Source of the DNA: Gemmatimonadota bacterium
GTDB lineage: Bacteria > Latescibacterota > UBA2968 > UBA8231
Length of the DNA stretch: 64,000 bases
Reading direction: 5' to 3'
NCBI GenBank assembly: GCA_018672475.1
Contig: JABHFS010000146.1
Location: 62,001-126,000, forward strand
The position numbers were made by a program, and so were the translations under genes. The notes beneath the pieces are model-generated. The model saw nothing but the letters and a program-made list of their open reading frames with translations. It was not told the DNA's origin and searched no databases. Position 1 is the first letter of the stretch. Each line of letters opens with the position of its first letter. Positions 1 to 8,014 of this stretch are shown in pieces.

Positions 1-354
1 AGTGCCGATGACGCCGAGGAGTTCCTGCCCGAAGAAGAAAGCTTCCGTCGTTATGAAGAGAGCGAAGGGGAATTGCTCGTCAAGGGACAACCCGCTAGGG
101 GATGCAAAGTTTTGTGGTATAGCTCGATGGTCAACTGGAATGGGGCCGTTGCGCCCTGTTGCTTTGACAAGGATGTCGACTTTGAAATGGGCCAGGCCTT
201 CAAAGACGGATCCTTTGATGAGATTTGGCAAGGCAGGGCCTATATGGACTTCCGCCAAAAGATTCTCGCCGATCGCAAAAGCGTCGATATGTGTCGCAAT
301 TGTTCCGAAGGTTATCGCGGCATGTTTTCACATGTCAAGGAAATTAGGGGTTAG
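1..354 (+). CDS. Radical SAM/SPASM domain protein, C-terminal part (5' end outside window)
   Basis: The reading frame is open from the first base and ends at TAG 352-354, so only the last 117 residues are present. They look like a SPASM domain: GCKVLWYSSMVNWNG followed by APCCFD, then a G..F.DGSFDEIWQG stretch and MCRNCSEG near the end. The Cys residues are those that bind auxiliary Fe-S clusters in this family. The N-terminal radical SAM CxxxCxxC core must lie upstream and cannot be seen, so the substrate is unknown. The glycosyltransferase starts 10 bases after the stop, suggesting one operon, possibly for modification of a surface molecule (inference). Confidence 0.75.
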   Translation, partial: SADDAEEFLPEEESFRRYEESEGELLVKGQPARGCKVLWYSSMVNWNGAVAPCCFDKDVDFEMGQAFKDGSFDEIWQGRAYMDFRQKILADRKSVDMCRNCSEGYRGMFSHVKEIRG

Positions 355-363
355 ACCCGGACG

Positions 364-1521
364 ATGTTAGCTCTCGAAGGGCTGGGGGCCTACTTGGATG
401 TCGGGTTGGTAATACTCGTTTCACTCTATTTTCTCGGAGCTTGCTGGTTCGTCTTGGGCACCCGTCGCAAGAATGTAACGACAGACCGTGTCCCGATGGT
501 TTCTGTCGTAGTAGCTGCTCGCAACGAAGCCGAGCGTATTGCCGGCTGTTTAAGTGTGTTGTTAGTCCAGGACTATCCCCACAAGCAATACGAAGTGATT
601 GTCGTCGATGATGGATCTACCGATGATACGGCCGGTATTATCGGTGAGCATCTCGATAGCCCAGTCTCTGTTCGGCTATTACAGACCGAAGGACTGGGGT
701 CCAAGAAGGCGGCTTTGAGCTTGGGTATCGCCGAAGCCAAGGGGGATGTGATCCTCTCAACGGATGCGGATTGCCTGGTGTCCTTGGGCTGGATCAGTGG
801 TATGGTTGCCCATTTTAGGGAAGGGGTAGGTTTTGTTATCGGCTACTCTCAAATCGGATCTGCAAGTGATATCCAGACTTGGCGTCATGGTTATGAGGCC
901 GTCGATTTTACGAGCCTGATGACCTGTCTTTGGGGCAGTGCCGGTTGGGGGCACCCGATGGCGGCCTCGGGCCAGAATATAGGTTTCCTGCGAGAGGTCT
1001 ATTTCGAGGTTGGTGGGTATGACAAGATCATGCACCGGGCTTCTGGAGACGATGTGCTATTGCTGCAAATGGTGCGGAATTTACGCAAATGGTCGATTGT
1101 ATTTGCCAGCGATAACTCGACATTTGCGCAGCATCCTGTCGCCGAGTCTTGGCGCGCACTGTTGCGCCAGCGCAGTCGTTGGGCTTCCAATGCCACAGTT
1201 CTCTCTGGGTTGGATCCGCTCTTTTTTGCCCATATGCTTATTACCTATCTGCTGAGCATCCTGCTGCTGGCTACTCCCGTACTTTTGACGGTCGGACTAT
1301 TGAGTGTGCCGTTGTTCTTGGGGGCGGTTGCGGTTAAAACCGTTGCTGAATTTGCCGCTTTTAGCCGCGGTGTTACCTTGGCGGGGCGCAGGGAATTATA
1401 TCGCTATTTTCTTTTTTGGGCTTTGCTGCAACCGTTGCATGTCGTTGTCGTGGGCACTTTGGGCATCTTGGGGTTATTTAGCTGGAAGGGAAGAAACCAT
1501 CGCTGGGGGCGTCGTGTGTAA
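364..1521 (+). CDS. Membrane-anchored family 2 glycosyltransferase
   Basis: The protein has 385 residues. It starts with a TM segment (about 10-32), followed by a GT-A domain: VSVVVAARNEAERI, then VIVVDDGSTDDT, then the metal-binding STDADC, and an acceptor-side RQRSRWAS motif similar to the QxxRW motif of processive GT2 enzymes. Three or more hydrophobic helices fill the last 100 residues. This layout is typical of inner-membrane GT2 enzymes that transfer a sugar from a nucleotide sugar to a lipid or polysaccharide acceptor. The donor and acceptor cannot be told. The gene lies directly after a SPASM gene and before nth. No clear Shine-Dalgarno is seen, so translation may be coupled to the upstream gene. 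Confidence 0.85.
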   Translation: MLALEGLGAYLDVGLVILVSLYFLGACWFVLGTRRKNVTTDRVPMVSVVVAARNEAERIAGCLSVLLVQDYPHKQYEVIVVDDGSTDDTAGIIGEHLDSPVSVRLLQTEGLGSKKAALSLGIAEAKGDVILSTDADCLVSLGWISGMVAHFREGVGFVIGYSQIGSASDIQTWRHGYEAVDFTSLMTCLWGSAGWGHPMAASGQNIGFLREVYFEVGGYDKIMHRASGDDVLLLQMVRNLRKWSIVFASDNSTFAQHPVAESWRALLRQRSRWASNATVLSGLDPLFFAHMLITYLLSILLLATPVLLTVGLLSVPLFLGAVAVKTVAEFAAFSRGVTLAGRRELYRYFLFWALLQPLHVVVVGTLGILGLFSWKGRNHRWGRRV

Positions 1522-1559
1522 AATGGGGCGTGAAAAAGGTGATGCAAAAGGAGTTTTGA

Positions 1560-2207
1560 GTGGGTAAACACGAAGTCGCACAGGCTAAGCTCGTTTGTCG
1601 GGAATTGAAAAAAAGTATCCCGGAGACGCGAGTCGAGCTCGATTATGAAAACGCCCTTGAATTGATGGTTGCCACCGTACTTTCGGCGCAATGCACTGAT
1701 GTTAAAGTCAATGAGGTAAGCAAGGCGCTATTTGAAAAATACCGCCGGCCAGAAGATTATGCGGGGGTGGAAGCTGAGGAACTGGAAGAGGATATTCGTC
1801 CGACGGGTTTTTACCGGCAAAAAACTAAGAATATCCAGGCGGCGATGCAGATGATTATAACCGACCACAATGGGCAGGTCCCCGATTCGATGGACGCTTT
1901 GACCCGATTGCCGGGAATTGGCCGCAAGAGCGCCAATGTTATCCTCGGCAATATTCACGGCGTGCCAGGCATTGTGGTCGATACCCATGTCGGGCGGGTC
2001 AGTCATCGGTTGGGGCTGACGAAGGAAAAGGACCCGGTCAAAATTGAAATGGCCTTGGGAACGTTGTTGCCTGAGGATCAATGGACGGCCTTCGGTCAGC
2101 GCTTGGTTTTACATGGTCGCTATGTGTGCAAGGCGCGCAAACCGCTTTGCGATGAATGTGCCTTGATGCCGCATTGTCCACATTTCGCTGAGCAAGCGAA
2201 GGGTTAG
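1560..2207 (+). CDS. nth: Endonuclease III, DNA glycosylase/AP lyase
   Basis: At 215 residues the protein matches the usual length of Nth, which removes oxidised pyrimidines from DNA and cuts the abasic site in base excision repair. The helix-hairpin-helix LPGIGRKSAN carries the catalytic Lys, and VDTHVGRVSHRLG carries the catalytic Asp. The C-terminus has the [4Fe-4S] signature C-x6-C-x2-C-x5-C (CKARKPLCDECALMPHC). The start is GTG, chosen because AAAAGGAG lies about 7 bases upstream and the domain begins at once. The gene is complete and looks ordinary. Confidence 0.95.
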   Translation: MGKHEVAQAKLVCRELKKSIPETRVELDYENALELMVATVLSAQCTDVKVNEVSKALFEKYRRPEDYAGVEAEELEEDIRPTGFYRQKTKNIQAAMQMIITDHNGQVPDSMDALTRLPGIGRKSANVILGNIHGVPGIVVDTHVGRVSHRLGLTKEKDPVKIEMALGTLLPEDQWTAFGQRLVLHGRYVCKARKPLCDECALMPHCPHFAEQAKG

Positions 2208-2238
2208 TGGTTGTATTGATATGGGGGCGAGGCAGATA

Positions 2239-2763
2239 TAAATGCAGCTCAATTTCCTTTTGTTCCAATTCCTCGATAGCTAGTCTATTCGGCCAATAGC
2301 GTTCGAGTACCGTGCGTGCCGTAGCAGCAGGCCGGGTTCCTTCTTGGAGCAGGTTCGCTAAATCGTCATCCGCCCCAATGCGGGCACCTTCCTCGGTGCC
2401 AAATTCCTCGATGGTCTGCGCATAGGCTAAACGAGCCTTTTCTGTTGAACCAAGGGTTAAATGAGCCAAACCCCGATTGAATAGGGCTATTCTGTGGTAT
2501 TCGCTATCTTCGACTTATAAGAATTCTGCAATAGCTTCCTCATACTGTTCCCCGGTGTAATAACGCCATCCGAGGTTGACGCGGGCTATGGCGCTGTTCG
2601 GATCAAACCCCAGTGCTTGCTTATGCGATTCTATCGCTGCGGAGTGTCTCCCTTGTTCGTCGAAGCGGATCACCTCTGACACGTAACGACGGGGGGCAAG
2701 ATCTACTGGTCGATATCTGCTATGGTTGAATAGCCGGGCGTGAAAGCCTTCAACTCCGAGCAA
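2239..2763 (-). pseudogene. TPR protein remnant broken by an in-frame TAA
   Basis: Read on the minus strand, two blocks of the same frame carry TPR-like sequence, for example FDEQGRHSAAIESHKQAL then NLGWRYYTGEQYEEAI, and after the stop LFNRGLAHLTLGSTEKARL. The only break between them is one TAA (2515-2517), and the frame continues directly with VEDSEYHRIALFNRG. Homology fades before the frame runs antisense into the end of nth. No N-terminal signal or good start is left: the first block opens at a TTG just after another stop. A decayed or interrupted gene is the simplest reading; a sequencing error at the TAA is the alternative. Confidence 0.65.
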
Positions 2764-2953
2764 TAGTTACAGATCCGCTGCAGGGTGGTCTTGCAGCTAA
2801 AAACGGGGTTTAAAGTCAATAGCCTTTTCCTGTGACATGCCAACCGAACCACCGTCGGCTATACTTTGTCACAATGTTCAAGTTCATTATCTTCCTACAT
2901 CATAAACGCGAATTAATATTTGCCTTGCCAATTATTTTCTACTCGAAATCGCG

Positions 2954-4639
2954 ATGGCTTATCTAGTATCAATCGCCACAGCCTTTCTCATCATTGTGCA
3001 ATTTGGTGCCGGTTGGTTTTTCCCCAATGTTTTATGGGGGATAAACCATTGGGCCTTTTTTCCTGCGCCGATACAACTGGCGTCTATCGGAATCGGGCTA
3101 TGCATTGTTGCAGTGCCCTATTTCACCGATTTCCCCTCCCAATATCGACTTCCCCAGGTTCCCACCATAGCCCTTTATCTATCGATAGGATCTTGTTCGT
3201 TCATTCTATTTTATCTATTGGGCATTGACCACAATTTACTTGGGGATGGCGATCTAATCGCCAGAGAGACAGGAGCACAACGGGACTTCGATTTTGGCAT
3301 AAAAAACGCGGTCTATTTTCACCAACTTGCCTATGCTTTTATAAGAAATTTCTTGCCCGCGATGGAATGGGCGCATACCTACGCCCTAGTGTCGTGTTTT
3401 AGCGGAATGTTTTTTTCACAGATTGCACTATTTACAGCTAGGTCGATTACGGCCAATTCCACTAGAAGATTTTGTGCATTCACGGCGATCGTAGGTACCG
3501 GAGGAATACAATACTATTTTGGCTATATTGAAGAGTACCCTCTCACCACACTATTGGTCGGATCAGTGTTGGCATTTATTATGCGATGGAACGGCAACCG
3601 CAATGGCTGGCTTTGGGCAGGCACCCTAAGTGCCGTCGCGGCATTTTTCGCACACCCCATCGCGATATTTACCTTGGTGCCAATCTGCCTAGGCCACGCT
3701 TACCAGGCCATAAATTATCGGTCGACGCAAAAGCCACAAAGCATCCTGTCGGCAATGACCAGCATAGCCATGCTACTCTTTCCAATCGCCTGGATAACGC
3801 ATACAGGAATATGGAGCGCCAGCGCAACTAACCACTCCGTTTATATGTTTTCTGCCGCGCATTCTTTGGATGCGCTCAATGTATACCTACTGGTGGTTCC
3901 TCTGCATGGGGTGATCTGCATCGGCCTGCTATCTTCTGTCGCCTTACGGCGCAATGGGCGAGACCCAACACTCATTTGCCTAGTCGCCGGTGCCGGCAGT
4001 GCGTGGTCGATTTCAATACTTATCGAACCAGTCCTTGGCCGCCTCGACTGGGATTTACTGTCCATCTATGCCATTCCATGGGGTCTATTAACCGCATATT
4101 TGATCGCGACTTATGCGCAATACGACACCGTGCGTCACCTCAAATGGTGCCTACCCGTTATTCTCTTCCTTCATGTGGCGCCCTGGGTCATCACCAATGC
4201 GGATAAGCGACGCAGTATAACTATGGTCGAGGCCATGGTGCACGAGGATTTTCACCATACGGGATCGAGGATCGCGAAATTAGGGGGAAAATTCCAACAA
4301 ATTGAGATGTTTGAAGCCGCAAGTAGGCAATACGAACTCGCGCTCAAAGAAAATCCCGAAGACCCTTTGGCTCTATATAACCTAGGCATGTTGACCTATA
4401 GCCAAAGATCCGTTCATCGTGGTCTAAGTATTCTGCGCCGTTTTATGGCTTTAGTGCCCAATCCGGAGCAACAACTCTTGGTCCAAAGTCTCTTCGCCTA
4501 CCATGCCGGTCAACAATCGGACGCCGCAATCACGTTAGCCAACTATCTCATAAACAATCCCAGCGATAACTCGGCCCTGGGCTATGCGGTGAAGCTGCAG
4601 AAGCAGGTGCATTCGACAAGAGGTAGCCGTTTACTATAA
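2954..4639 (+). CDS. Polytopic membrane protein with C-terminal TPR repeats
   Basis: The 561-residue protein has about ten hydrophobic helices up to residue ~415, then a soluble tail (about 435-545) with TPR-like repeats (AASRQYELALKENPEDPLAL, NLGMLTYS). Acidic motifs on early loops (LLGDGDL near residue 98 and FGYIEEYP near 196) resemble the first-loop acidic residues of GT-C-fold glycosyltransferases, so a lipid-linked sugar transferase is possible but unproven. The gene is richer in A+T than its neighbours. Its TAA at 4637-4639 is followed in the same frame by another 56 codons of TPR-like sequence, so the C-terminus may be truncated. Confidence 0.6.
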   Translation: MAYLVSIATAFLIIVQFGAGWFFPNVLWGINHWAFFPAPIQLASIGIGLCIVAVPYFTDFPSQYRLPQVPTIALYLSIGSCSFILFYLLGIDHNLLGDGDLIARETGAQRDFDFGIKNAVYFHQLAYAFIRNFLPAMEWAHTYALVSCFSGMFFSQIALFTARSITANSTRRFCAFTAIVGTGGIQYYFGYIEEYPLTTLLVGSVLAFIMRWNGNRNGWLWAGTLSAVAAFFAHPIAIFTLVPICLGHAYQAINYRSTQKPQSILSAMTSIAMLLFPIAWITHTGIWSASATNHSVYMFSAAHSLDALNVYLLVVPLHGVICIGLLSSVALRRNGRDPTLICLVAGAGSAWSISILIEPVLGRLDWDLLSIYAIPWGLLTAYLIATYAQYDTVRHLKWCLPVILFLHVAPWVITNADKRRSITMVEAMVHEDFHHTGSRIAKLGGKFQQIEMFEAASRQYELALKENPEDPLALYNLGMLTYSQRSVHRGLSILRRFMALVPNPEQQLLVQSLFAYHAGQQSDAAITLANYLINNPSDNSALGYAVKLQKQVHSTRGSRLL

Positions 4640-4810
4640 TGTGCCCTGCTGTTCTCCCGCGGCCTCCATATTGAGGCGGTCCGCTTATGCACGCGACTCG
4701 TTAATGATTCGCCAGACGATCAGGCTGTTCTCCGGATATCACAAGTGCTGCTTAAGGCTTATAGCAGCACCAATACATTAATCCGTCAACCATTGGCCGA
4801 AAATTACTAA
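4640..4810 (+). pseudogene. In-frame TPR tail lying beyond the stop of the upstream membrane protein
   Basis: After the TAA at 4637-4639 the same frame stays open to TAA 4808-4810 and reads like one more helical repeat (LLFSRGLHIEAVRLCTRL, then DDQAVLRISQVLLKAY). There is no start codon or ribosome site for it. It is best explained as the detached end of the upstream TPR gene after a nonsense change. From 4811 to 4904 nothing is recognised. Confidence 0.5.
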
Positions 4811-4904
4811 TTCCCCCTTGCGAATAAAACCCGAAACGCAGCCCGTAGTTAATTGGCGAATCGCGTTAGGCTTCCTGCTGGGGTGCCTGCCTTAGGTAGG
4901 CGAT

Positions 4905-5795
4905 ATGGCGCAATGGTGGCTTAATTCGCATCCGCAGACCCAGCCGTTATTTTTGCAAATCGGCTTTCCCGGATTTCATCCGCCGTATGAGTCGGTGCCT
5001 CGGTATGCCGAAGCCTATCTCGAGCGAGACTTACCGATTGATGAGGTTAGCGAAGGGGATTTGGCCGGTCAGTCGCCACCGTTCAAAACGATGCGTCAGC
5101 ACAACACAGAAGTCGATCACGATTCGGTGGTGCATCAAGTGAATCAAAGCGAAGAAGATCGCAAGCGGCAACGGGCCTGGTATCTGGCTAATGTCACAAT
5201 GATCGATGAGAAGGTCGGCGAGATTTTCGGGAGACTGGAAGCGCGCAGATATCTCGAGAACTCGGTGGTCGTGTTCACCTCAGATCATGGCGATTGTCTC
5301 ACCGACCATGGTCACAGTCAAAAATGGACGATGTACGATACGATGACCAGGGTGCCGATGCTGGTTTGGGCTCCAGGGCGATTCGATGCCGGTGGCGAAG
5401 TCGATGGTCTGTGCCAGCAAATGGACATCGGTCCCGCTCTTCTCGAGATGGCTGGCGTTGAAGTGGATCCGGCATTAGAAGCAGAATCGTTATTGCCGGC
5501 GCTGTCAGGAGATGAATGGAGTGGGCGGGACGAGGTCTTCGCCGCGCACGGGTGTGATGTAATTTTGTAGGCGACTAAATTTATGAATATGATCCGCACC
5601 CGCGATTGGAAACTGGTACATTTCTTCGATAAATATTTTGGTCAATCATTTGACCTGGCCGCCGACTCGGGTGAGGTCTAAAATCTCTGGGATGCACCGG
5701 CGGTGCAACAACATAAACCCAAGCTGCTCGACAGATTGTGCGAGTGGCATATCCGCCGCCAATGCGCACCGCGGAATGGGCGGTATTGGCGTTAA
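4905..5795 (+). pseudogene. Sulfatase remnant lacking its N-terminal half
   Basis: One frame carries the middle and end of an alkaline-phosphatase-fold sulfatase: QIGFPGFHPPYE, then VVVFTSDHGDCLTDHG, then YDTMTRVPMLVWAPG. The first stop is TAG 5568-5570; the frame continues with NMIRTRDWKLVHFFD and FDLAADSGEV, meets TAA 5679-5681, then continues [12 protein letters not shown] to TAA 5793-5795. The N-terminal part with the metal-binding Asp and the CxPxR formylglycine site is absent, and a TAG lies just upstream of the first ATG. With two stops and no active site this cannot be a working sulfatase. An intact family member lies at 8832-10340. Confidence 0.8.
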
Positions 5796-5812
5796 TTAAA
5801 AAGGGAGTTACC

Positions 5813-6268
5813 ATGCTTGAGTTAGGTAGTGAAGCCCCGAGTTTTACCCTCGAGGATTCCGATGGTCAGCAGGTTCGACTGGAGGATTTTCGCGGGAAGA
5901 AAGTCGTACTCTGGTTTTATCCGAAAGACGATACGCCTGGGTGAACGAAAGAGGCGTGCGAGTTTCGCGACGCAAAAACAGATTTTGAAGCAGCAGGGGC
6001 CGTAATTGTAGGCATTAGCCCCGATGGAATCGAAAGCCATCAACAATTCAGGGCTAAATACGGTTTGCCCTTAATTTTGTTGGCCGACCCCGAGCATCTG
6101 GCGATTGCGGCTTATGATGTTTGGCGCGAGAGGCAGCGGGATGGTGTCACGTCGATGGGAATCGAGCGGTCAACATTCCTAATTGACGAAGAAGGTGTTT
6201 TGACGGCCGAGAAACGCAAAGTGCAGGTGGACGGCCATGTCGAAGAAATGTTAGCACAGGTCCGCTAG
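5813..6268 (+). CDS. bcp: Predicted selenocysteine-containing Bcp/PrxQ-type peroxiredoxin
   Basis: The frame runs from ATG 5813 (GGGAG about 6 bases upstream) to TAG 6266-6268, 151 residues, with one in-frame TGA at codon 44 (5942-5944). Before it stand [13 protein letters not shown] and [11 protein letters not shown]; after it [16 protein letters not shown] and [11 protein letters not shown]. This is a full-length Bcp/PrxQ peroxiredoxin, where the TGA replaces the peroxidatic Cys of the TPGCT motif; the resolving Cys (residue 49) is kept. A hairpin with a G-first loop lies 18 bases downstream (see separate entry). Selenoprotein peroxiredoxins of this class are known from other bacteria. It would reduce peroxides with thioredoxin-type donors. 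The alternative is a Cys-to-stop mutation, since the gene upstream is decayed. No sel genes lie in the window. Confidence 0.72.
5954..5973 (+). promoter_or_regulatory. Candidate bacterial SECIS hairpin
   Basis: Bases 5954-5957 (GCGT) pair with 5970-5973 (ACGC), and 5958-5961 (GCGA) pair with 5965-5968 (TCGC), leaving one bulged G (5969) and the apical loop GTT (5962-5964). The loop begins 18 bases after the TGA and its first base is G. This agrees with the general bacterial SECIS description: a short upper stem, a small loop with G in its first two bases, and about 16-37 bases from the UGA. The hairpin lies inside the coding sequence, as in known bacterial selenoprotein genes. Confidence 0.6.
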
Positions 6269-6275
6269 TCTAACG

Positions 6276-6316
6276 TTGGCTTATGTCCTGAAGAGAGATC
6301 TTGGGACATAAGCCAA
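6276..6316 (+). terminator. Perfect inverted repeat after the peroxiredoxin gene
   Basis: A 13-bp perfect stem (TTGGCTTATGTCC at 6276-6288 with its complement at 6304-6316) closes a 15-base loop, between the end of the peroxiredoxin gene and the convergent UspA/EIIA gene. No T-run follows, so it is either a weak bidirectional terminator or an mRNA-stabilising hairpin. Confidence 0.55.
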
Positions 6317-6359
6317 CAGCCGAACGTTTACTACGGGGATCACCTGTGCATATGTTGTA

Positions 6360-7640
6360 TTACGGAGCGGGTAGCCGTTTGAGGATGGCGGTTATTTCTG
6401 ACGGGGTTTGTGCGGCGAGCATGTCGCCGCGGGTGGTGCCATTGCGCATCAAGGTTGCGATTTGCGCGAGAATTGGAATATAGCTGCGGTAGTTTTGTTC
6501 TGGGGTCAACAATAAAAATATAAATTGTGTCGGTTCGTCGGTCGGTCCTTCGAAGTCAACCCCTTGTGGGCAGATCGCTAGACAGCCGATAATCCCGGGT
6601 AGGTCCGGGATCGGTGCGTGGGGGATAGCCGTGCCGTGTCCCAGCGAGGTCGAACCTTTGTGTTCGCGCGCCAGCGCGGCTTCGAGCACGGTGCCCCTTT
6701 CGCCCGCGGGTATTTGCTTTTCCTCGATCAGTGCGTCAATAATTAGCGTTATGGCGTCCCATTTGTCTTTCGGGGCGAGATCGAGGCGTACGGTGTGTTC
6801 CCAAAAAATACGACTCAATTGCAAGCCACTGGCGGCAGCTGAGCGGACCATTAACACCGAGCAGGGTACCTCGTAGGCTATTTCATCGGGAATCGACCCT
6901 GCCAGATGTTCGTCGTGACGCCAATCGTTTGATGCGCCAAGTACGACGAGATCGCGGCCTTTGGCCCTTTCGACGATTGGGGTCACGACATCAACTGATG
7001 GAATGACAGTCAAGGGTTCGTGGATCCCCAATAGCTCTAATTGCAGGTGGGTATCTTTGGTCAGTTGCGAGCAATACCTCTGCAAAATTGGATCGGTTAG
7101 ATCGCATATCGGGTCGCGGGCAATACGGAGAATTTCGAGTTCGGCACCCCAAGTCTTGGCAAGGTCATAGGCGATTTGAACGCCCATCAAGGAATGGTTG
7201 CCGCCGCCGAATGGCACGAGAATTCGGCGTACCGGGCCGCTCTCCTTCTCTTTGAAAATAAGCGTGTCGACGTCGATGTCCTTGGTCAACGCGCGATTTT
7301 CGGAGGCAAGGATCGCATCGCGGTCAACGTCGGCGTTCCAGGCCATCAACATCATATTGCAACTCCAACGCCGAATAGCCTGCTGAATCTCCGTGGTTAC
7401 GTCTTCGCCCTCAGTAAGGTGGATTAAGGCGCCGATATTCCGTGATATGGCCTTACTTGCCTGTCGTTCGAGAACGGTGCGAATATCGCTTTGCGGGGTA
7501 GTGTCGGAGGCTGTTACAACGTGGGTTAGGTGTAATTCCCCCCAGGGAGGAGTCGCCAGGGACGCAGCTAAATCGACGAGAGCGGTCTCCTGATCTGGGT
7601 TTTCTAATGGGACTAGAATGCGGAGTTGGGCAGGTGGCAT
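6360..7640 (-). CDS. Tandem UspA domains fused to a PTS EIIA (fructose/nitrogen type) domain
   Basis: From ATG 7640 (MPPAQLRILVPLEN) the protein has 426 residues: two universal-stress-protein domains (about 5-135 and 140-270, the second with RRILVPFGGGNHS and VVLGASNDW), then an EIIA type 2 domain (about 280-420). The EIIA phosphorylation His lies in GTAIPHAPIPDL. Such EIIA domains take phosphate from HPr or EI-Ntr and usually regulate rather than transport sugar. UspA domains bind nucleotides in stress responses. The frame is open for 40 more codons upstream, but the UspA fold begins at the chosen Met. Convergent with the peroxiredoxin gene. It is probably a cytosolic regulator; its target is unknown. 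Confidence 0.75.
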   Translation of the reverse strand: MPPAQLRILVPLENPDQETALVDLAASLATPPWGELHLTHVVTASDTTPQSDIRTVLERQASKAISRNIGALIHLTEGEDVTTEIQQAIRRWSCNMMLMAWNADVDRDAILASENRALTKDIDVDTLIFKEKESGPVRRILVPFGGGNHSLMGVQIAYDLAKTWGAELEILRIARDPICDLTDPILQRYCSQLTKDTHLQLELLGIHEPLTVIPSVDVVTPIVERAKGRDLVVLGASNDWRHDEHLAGSIPDEIAYEVPCSVLMVRSAAASGLQLSRIFWEHTVRLDLAPKDKWDAITLIIDALIEEKQIPAGERGTVLEAALAREHKGSTSLGHGTAIPHAPIPDLPGIIGCLAICPQGVDFEGPTDEPTQFIFLLLTPEQNYRSYIPILAQIATLMRNGTTRGDMLAAQTPSEITAILKRLPAP

Positions 7641-8014
7641 TTCAAATCTAATGCTGTAAACTAGGGGAAGTCGGGAGCGGTAAGCCGGGGGACTTAGCTT
7701 CTCTATCTCTAATGTAGATAGACTGTTATTTTTTATCCAGTGCTGTGATTGAGCGCACACTTAGCCAGATTTTTTTTGCGCGGAAATTGCGTTGAAATCC
7801 ATTCTGCAATAATCATTAGAGTTGTCGCGTATCAAGCTTATTTATTGTCGTAAGATAATGTAAAATATGGCATTTGAAGATATTTAAGTTTCCAACTTTG
7901 CACGTCGCTGTTTTTCTGCGGTTTAAGTAGCGTTTTTCGCTTATAGCGCGACATGTCTGCTAAAGACGCGTAATCCAACGGGAACAAAGAGGATGCAGGC
8001 GATAGGCTTGAGCT
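7641..8014. other. Intergenic region between divergent genes
   Basis: This A+T-rich stretch lies between the starts of the UspA/EIIA gene and the TauE-like gene and should hold both promoters. I see no gene, no convincing -35/-10 pair and no strong repeat in it. Confidence 0.4.

Noticed and set aside
2515-5681. TAA/TAG codons in the TPR and sulfatase frames as recoded amino acids
   Set aside because: They fall at no special residue, no recoding signal is seen, and the sulfatase also lacks its N-terminal half. Decay explains them.
5942-5944. TGA in the peroxiredoxin read as Trp (code change) or as true end of a 43-residue protein
   Set aside because: TGA ends other genes normally in this window, Trp makes no sense at the peroxidatic position, and 108 well-conserved codons follow in frame.
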